A stretch of DNA of 64,000 nt from Symbiodinium natans (Eukaryota; Sar; Dinophyceae; Suessiales; Symbiodiniaceae), in contig CAJNDS010002777.1 of the NCBI GenBank assembly GCA_905221605.1, forward strand, positions 2,501 through 66,500, given 5' to 3'. A program made the translations under genes and the position numbers. Below the pieces are notes generated by a model that saw nothing but the letters and a program-made list of their open reading frames with translations, had not been told where the DNA came from and did no database searches. This document shows, one piece after another, positions 60,356 through 64,000 of this stretch (position 1 is its first letter; each line of letters begins with the position of its first letter).

Positions 60356-60470
60356 CCCTAAGCCCGAAGCCCCACGCCCTAAGCCCTAAGCCCTAAGCCC
60401 TAAGCCCTAAGCCCTAAACCCTAAACCCTAAACCCTAAACCCTAAACCCTAAACCCTAAACCCCTACTGA
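60356..60470 (+). repeat. CCCTAAG then CCCTAAA array
   Basis: About six CCCTAAG units followed by eight CCCTAAA. Upstream, 60258-60355 holds the second copy of element family F. Confidence 0.9.
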
Positions 60471-60553
60471 ACCCTTAAGTAGTTTTGGTCCAGCTTCGCA
60501 CACGCGACGACGCTGTCAGGTTGCACCTGACACGCCCGTGACCTTCCTTGCAG

Positions 60554-60577
60554 AGACTGCGGCGCGGCACCCAGCTG
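60554..60577 (+). CDS. 24 bp micro-exon RLRRGTQL
   Basis: Eight codons between CTTCCTTGCAG and CTG|GTACTT, phase 0 on both sides. It connects GAYW (59615) to YGVQVVG (60894). Confidence 0.5.
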
Positions 60578-60678
60578 GTACTTAATAGTACTTATTGGGG
60601 GGTTTAGGGTTTAGGGTTTAGGGTTTAGGGTTTAGGTTTAGGGTTTAGGGTTTAGGGTTTAGGGTTCAGGGTTCGGGG

Positions 60679-60790
60679 TACTAAATATCTCAATAACAAC
60701 TGTACTTGTAACCCAATTACAACCCCTATAGGGGCACTTAAGGGGCTTACAAGTGGTTATAAGTACAGTTGTAGTTGGTTAATAGGTACC
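60679..60790. mobile_element. MITE-like element, family A copy 4
   Basis: AACAACTGTACTTGTAACCCA at the left and TGGTTATAAGTACAGTTGTAGTTGGTTAATAGGTACC at the right are inverted repeats around CCCCTATAGGGGCACTTAAGGGGC. The outer arm CCATGAAACCTCCAAG appears separately at 60879-60893, right at the next acceptor. Confidence 0.65.
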
Positions 60791-60893
60791 CTAGACCCTA
60801 AACCCTAAGCCCTAAACCCTAAACCCTAGACCCTAGACCCTAAACCCTAAACCCTAAACCCTAAACCCTTATACGTACCATGAAACCTCCAAG

Positions 60894-60955
60894 TACGGAG
60901 TCCAGGTTGTTGGCATGGCTGTCCCCCCCAAGTGTCCAGTCACGAAGGGTTTCTG
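60894..60955 (+). CDS. putative exon YGVQVVGMAVPPKCPVTK
   Basis: It reads YGVQVVGMAVPPKCPVTKGF plus two bases. The acceptor TCCAAG is the end of a family A element arm. Donors are TG|GTAGGT at the end or G|GTTTCT earlier (phase 1). Phase 0 with the micro-exon at 60554. Confidence 0.5.
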
Positions 60956-61310
60956 GTAGGTTTTTGGGTTTTTTTACAGAGCGTTCTTGGGGTTTTGAGG
61001 GTTCTTCGGATTTCTGTGGGCTGCTTTGAGTTCGGTTTACGGGCGGTTTTTTAGGGTCTTTAGGGCCCCCCCGCCCTCCCGCCCTCCCGCCCGAGATTCT
61101 GCGCTCCGAAGGACTCTCTTGAGCCCAAGAACCCGCCGGCACCCTCAACAAGGAAAGCCCTGTGGAAATGCTGATATAGACACAAGAATTCCAAGACAAG
61201 CCCGAAACCCAAGAGCCCCGAACCCTTAAAGCCCAAAGGGTTGTGTTTAGAGTTTAGGGTTTGGGGTTTGGGGTTTGGGGTTTAGGGTGTAGGGTCCTGG
61301 TGCTGTTCAG

Positions 61311-61366
61311 GTCCAGCTGTGGCAGCGCCAGACATCCATGGAGCTGATCGCCAACTGCCTCTGAGG
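61311..61366 (+). CDS. putative exon, two open frames
   Basis: It follows GCTGTTCAG. Frame 1 reads VQLWQRQTSMELIANCL and stops at TGA, as a terminal exon would. Frame 2 (PAVAAPDIHGADRQLPL), in phase with the previous exon if its G|GTTTCT donor is used, stays open into TTTAGGG. The choice cannot be made by eye. Confidence 0.45.
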
Positions 61367-61383
61367 GTTTAGGTTTTGTTTAT

Positions 61384-61416
61384 TTTATTTTTTTTTTTTG
61401 GGGGGGGGGGGGGGGG
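61384..61416. repeat. T run followed by G run
   Basis: About 12 T followed by about 16 G, then TTAGGG units. Confidence 0.85.
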
Positions 61417-61842
61417 TTAGGGTTTAGGGTTTAGGGTTCAGGGTTTAGGGTTTAGGGTTTAGGGTTTAGGGGCGGGGGAGGGGGGCGGGGGCGGGGGTTC
61501 TCGGGTTTAGGGCTCTTAGGGTTTAGGGCTTCGGGCTTAGGGCTTAGGGCTTAGGGCTTAGGGCTTGGGGTGTAGGCTTGCTTGGGTTTGGTGATGAGGG
61601 GTTTTGGGGTTTCCGGGCTTGGTGGCGTCTTTTGGTGTTTGGGGTTTTGGGTCTTTTTTGGGTTTAGGGTTTGGAGTTCTTGGGTCTGGAACAGGGGCCT
61701 ATGGGTTCTTGTCTTAGGTTCAGGGAGATGGGTCCAGGATTTATGGTTTTGGGGAAGGGTTTCGGGTTGAATTCTGGATGAAGGGTATCTGAAACAACAA
61801 AAATGTGGGGACGCAGGGTGAAAGATTCAAAGGGCACATTTC

Positions 61843-61938
61843 GGGGATGTTCCCTTTATACTAACAGTCCCGAAAGGGAATCTTAATAGGGGCTACGAAA
61901 TGCCGATTAGGGACTGTTAGTAGAAGGGGAACATACCT
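61843..61938. mobile_element. MITE-like inverted repeat, family C copy 2
   Basis: GGGGATGTTCCCTTTATACTAACAGTCCC at the left and GGGACTGTTAGTAGAAGGGGAACAT at the right are inverted repeats. Same end motif as 41600-41682. Confidence 0.7.
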
Positions 61939-62354
61939 AGCTCACTCCGCAGGAGAGCCAAGGCTTTGCAGTCTAGAGGGTTTAGCGTTTTGGGTTTTCG
62001 GTTGGGGTTTTGCGTTTACTTATGCGGCAGAAGCTGCGGCTATCCTAGGTGATCTCGAGTTTAGGGTTGTCGGTTTTCAGGAGGGTTAAGAACAAGGTAC
62101 CCCGAAGCAACCCCAACCTCCCCCCCCAAGGACTTAAAACCCTTTACAGCCCTACCCCCTCAAGGACCTCTAAAAAACCCTAAGCCCTAAACCCTAAGCC
62201 CTAAACCCTGAACCCTAAACCCTAAACCCTATTCCCTAAACCCTAAACCCTAAACCCTAAACCCTAAACCCTCAACCCTAAACAACTCCACGAGGCCCTT
62301 CAAGACCCTTTAAACCCAAACAAGATCAGATCCTCCAAAGCCTGGCGAAACGGT

Positions 62355-62590
62355 AGACCCTAAACCCTAAACCCTAAACCCTAAACCCTAAACCCTAAAC
62401 CCTAAACCCTAAACCCTAAACCCTAAACCCTAAACCCTAAACCCTAAACCCTAAACCCTAAACCCATAAACCCTAAACCCTAAACCCTAAACCCTAAACC
62501 CTAAACCCTAAACCCTAAACCCTAAACCCTAAACCCTGAACCCTGAACCCTGAACCCTAAACCCTAAACCCTAAACCCTAAACCCTAAAA
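62355..62590 (+). repeat. CCCTAAA array, about 33 units
   Basis: Perfect heptamers with one CCCATAAA slip and three CCCTGAA units, before the exon at 62649. Confidence 0.95.
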
Positions 62591-62648
62591 GAAGGCCCAG
62601 GGCCCCAAACCCCAAACCCTGAACCCCTAAACCGTGGCCTACGCCAAG

Positions 62649-62687
62649 GTCTACTGCTGCGACCCGCGCCTCGACCCGGAGGAGAAG
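62649..62687 (+). CDS. putative exon VYCCDPRLDPEEK
   Basis: Thirteen codons from GCCAAG to AAG|GCGCAT (GC donor), phase 0. The frame is also open upstream (VAYAK), so the acceptor could lie earlier. The Cys-Cys-Asp motif is notable. Function unknown. Confidence 0.5.
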
Positions 62688-62703
62688 GCGCATAGGGTGT
62701 AGG

Positions 62704-63020
62704 GATTAGGGTTTAGGGTTTAGGGTTTAGGGTTTAGGGTTTAGGGTTTAGGGTTTAGGGTTTAGGGTTTAGGGGTTTACTATCGAGGGTTTAGGGTTGA
62801 GGGTGGAGGGTTGAGGGTTTAGGGTTTAGGGTCGAGGGTTGAAGGTTTGAGGGTCGAGGGTTTAGGGCTTAGAGCTTCTGCAGTTTAGGGTTTAGGGCTT
62901 GGGGCTTCTGTAGTTTAGGGTTAGGGTTTAGGGTTTAGGGCTTCTGGAGTTTAGGGTTTAGGGGTTTACTATCGAGGGTTTAGGGTTTAGGGTTGAGGGT
63001 TGAGGGTTTAGGGTTTAGGG
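62704..63020 (+). repeat. TTTAGGG array with a 13-16 bp dispersed phrase
   Basis: About ten TTTAGGG units, then mixed TTGAGGG/TTTAGGG. The phrase GGGGTTTACTATCGAGGGTTTAGGG occurs at about 62772 and again at about 62959, and GCTTCTG(C/T/G)AGTTTAGGG occurs three times, indicating local segmental duplication of repeat blocks. Confidence 0.8.
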
Positions 63021-63199
63021 ATTAGGGATTCGGGATGTTGGGTCCAGGACTCTACCTGGAGCAGAGGTCGGTCTTGATACTGCTTTGGTGGGGAGTGCAC
63101 TCTGTATCTAAGGGGGATCTAAGAGGGTTTAGGGTTTGGGGGTTTAGGGTTTAGGGTTTAGGGTTTGGGGTTTAGGGTTTTGCTGTCCAGGGTTTCGGG

Positions 63200-63480
63200 T
63201 TTAGGGTTTAGGGTTCAGCAGCCCCGGATCGAGCAGTGCAGTTTTATGGTGATGTTATATTTACGGCTCTGACACAACACCCACCCACCAGAGAATGCCA
63301 AAACATTAAGAAAATATTCAGTATCTTCATACAACAAAAGTTCTGTTCAACGAAGGATACGACTTCAGAACAGTTCGTTCTTAAACTTCCGCATAGCCTC
63401 ACACAAAGAAGATGAGTATTACAAGAGAAAGAGTGGCCTGAAACCCCAACCAGGCCTTGAAAGGCCTGACCTCACGAAGG
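63200..63480. other. unique island without a supported exon
   Basis: Non-repetitive sequence between TTTAGGG units and the G-rich stretch at 63480-63540. No motif. Confidence 0.4.
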
Positions 63481-63626
63481 GGAGGGGATGGGGGGGGGGG
63501 AGGGAGGGCGGAGGGGGTGGAGGGGGGGGTGGGGGTGGGTTGGCGTGCCCACAAGGAAAGCGAGGACCGGCTTGGGTACCGTCTTTCTGACGTTCGTGCC
63601 TTTTTGCCGTGTCCTCTGCATTTCAG

Positions 63627-63909
63627 AAGTCATGTCCCGCGGACTCTTCGACGAAGCCCTGGAGGCTGCCGCCCCGACTGAGGAGCAGGCGAGCCGTCGC
63701 ACCAAGCTGTACCCGTGGGATAGCGTAGCTTCCCAGTTGTTCGAGCCGTACGGCGAGTGCATCAGCAACAAGCTGAGCTTGCCCGAGATTTGGAAAGCGG
63801 CCAAGAAAGGCAGTTCCAAGGCACAGTATCACTCGCATCTGTGCGCCGATGCTTCGGCCGACCCCTGGCATGTTGGCGCCGGGATGTCCCTCACGGACTT
63901 TGGGCTCAG
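63627..63909 (+). CDS. long exon, unrecognised protein (MSRGLFDEALEAAAPTEEQA)
   Basis: After a good acceptor (CCTCTGCATTTCAG, 63625-63626) it reads VMSRGLFDEALEAAAPTEEQ, then ASRRTKLYPWDSVASQLFEP, YGECISNKLSLPEIWKAAKK and GSSKAQYHSHLCADASADPW. At about 260-280 bp it is the longest clear exon after the first gene. It may be the first coding exon (ATG at 63632) or internal. The donor is probably AT|GTCCCT (63885/63886) or near the following TTGAGGG. Family not recognised. Confidence 0.6.
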
Positions 63910-64000
63910 GGTTGAGGGTTAGGCATTAGGGTTTAGGCGTTGAGGGCCTGCAATCCACGCATTGCTGCCCTACAGCCCTTAAAACTGAGAACCCACGCCA

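Overview
The window looks like nuclear DNA of a dinoflagellate, most likely a Suessiales/Symbiodiniaceae-type genome. The evidence is threefold. Long tracts of the dinoflagellate/plant-type telomere heptamer (TTTAGGG/CCCTAAA) are scattered through the whole window. Short GC-rich coding islands all read on the + strand and join through GT, GC and GA donors to AG|G acceptors; GC and GA donors are a known dinoflagellate trait. Two decayed LINE reverse-transcriptase pieces resemble those of dinoflagellates. No prokaryotic gene, tRNA, rRNA or CRISPR array was seen. The long ORFs in repeat tracts are translations of repeats, not genes.

Layout. 1-517 is the 3' end of a membrane-protein gene in one long exon. 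About 2.2-18 kb holds many 27-106 bp exons of one gene encoding tandem thioredoxin/PDI-like domains: a partial domain 0 (4.2-5.5 kb, perhaps with the 2.2-3.8 kb exons), domain 1 (6.85-10.24 kb, active-site-like C-P-H-S) and domain 2 (12.6-17.9 kb, active-site C-V-H-C). Several consecutive exons join in frame only if GC or GA donors are used, and the joined peptides of domains 1 and 2 align with each other. About 19-24.3 kb carries Ala/Lys/Pro/Glu linker exons, one present twice (21.8 and 23.1 kb). About 25-43.8 kb has less recognisable exons. About 44.85-51.07 kb has exons that join to a putative Rdx (SelW/SelT/SelH-type) redox domain (C-T-D-C at the start, GSFEV at the end); a broken LINE lies in its first intron. 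About 51.6-63.9 kb has more exons of unknown function, including a phase-consistent run at 59.5-60.95 kb with a 24 bp micro-exon.

Introns make up most of the window. Most begin with the TTTAGGG orientation and end with the CCCTAAA orientation, so intron ends are mutually complementary. Units of the repeat often supply the splice sites themselves. The duplicated thioredoxin domains share one intron position and differ at others, which points to intron gain after the domain duplication. Introns also hold several families of short inverted-repeat elements (MITE-like), two related 20-21 bp minisatellites 43 kb apart, TTTTGGGG, TTTAGGGG, CCCTCTAAA, CCCTAAACA and other array-specific variants, and extreme homopolymer/homopyrimidine tracts.

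Exon limits were read by eye from splice motifs and reading-frame continuity. No alignment, transcript or database search was possible, so families are inferences from motifs and most 3' exon edges are uncertain by a few codons.
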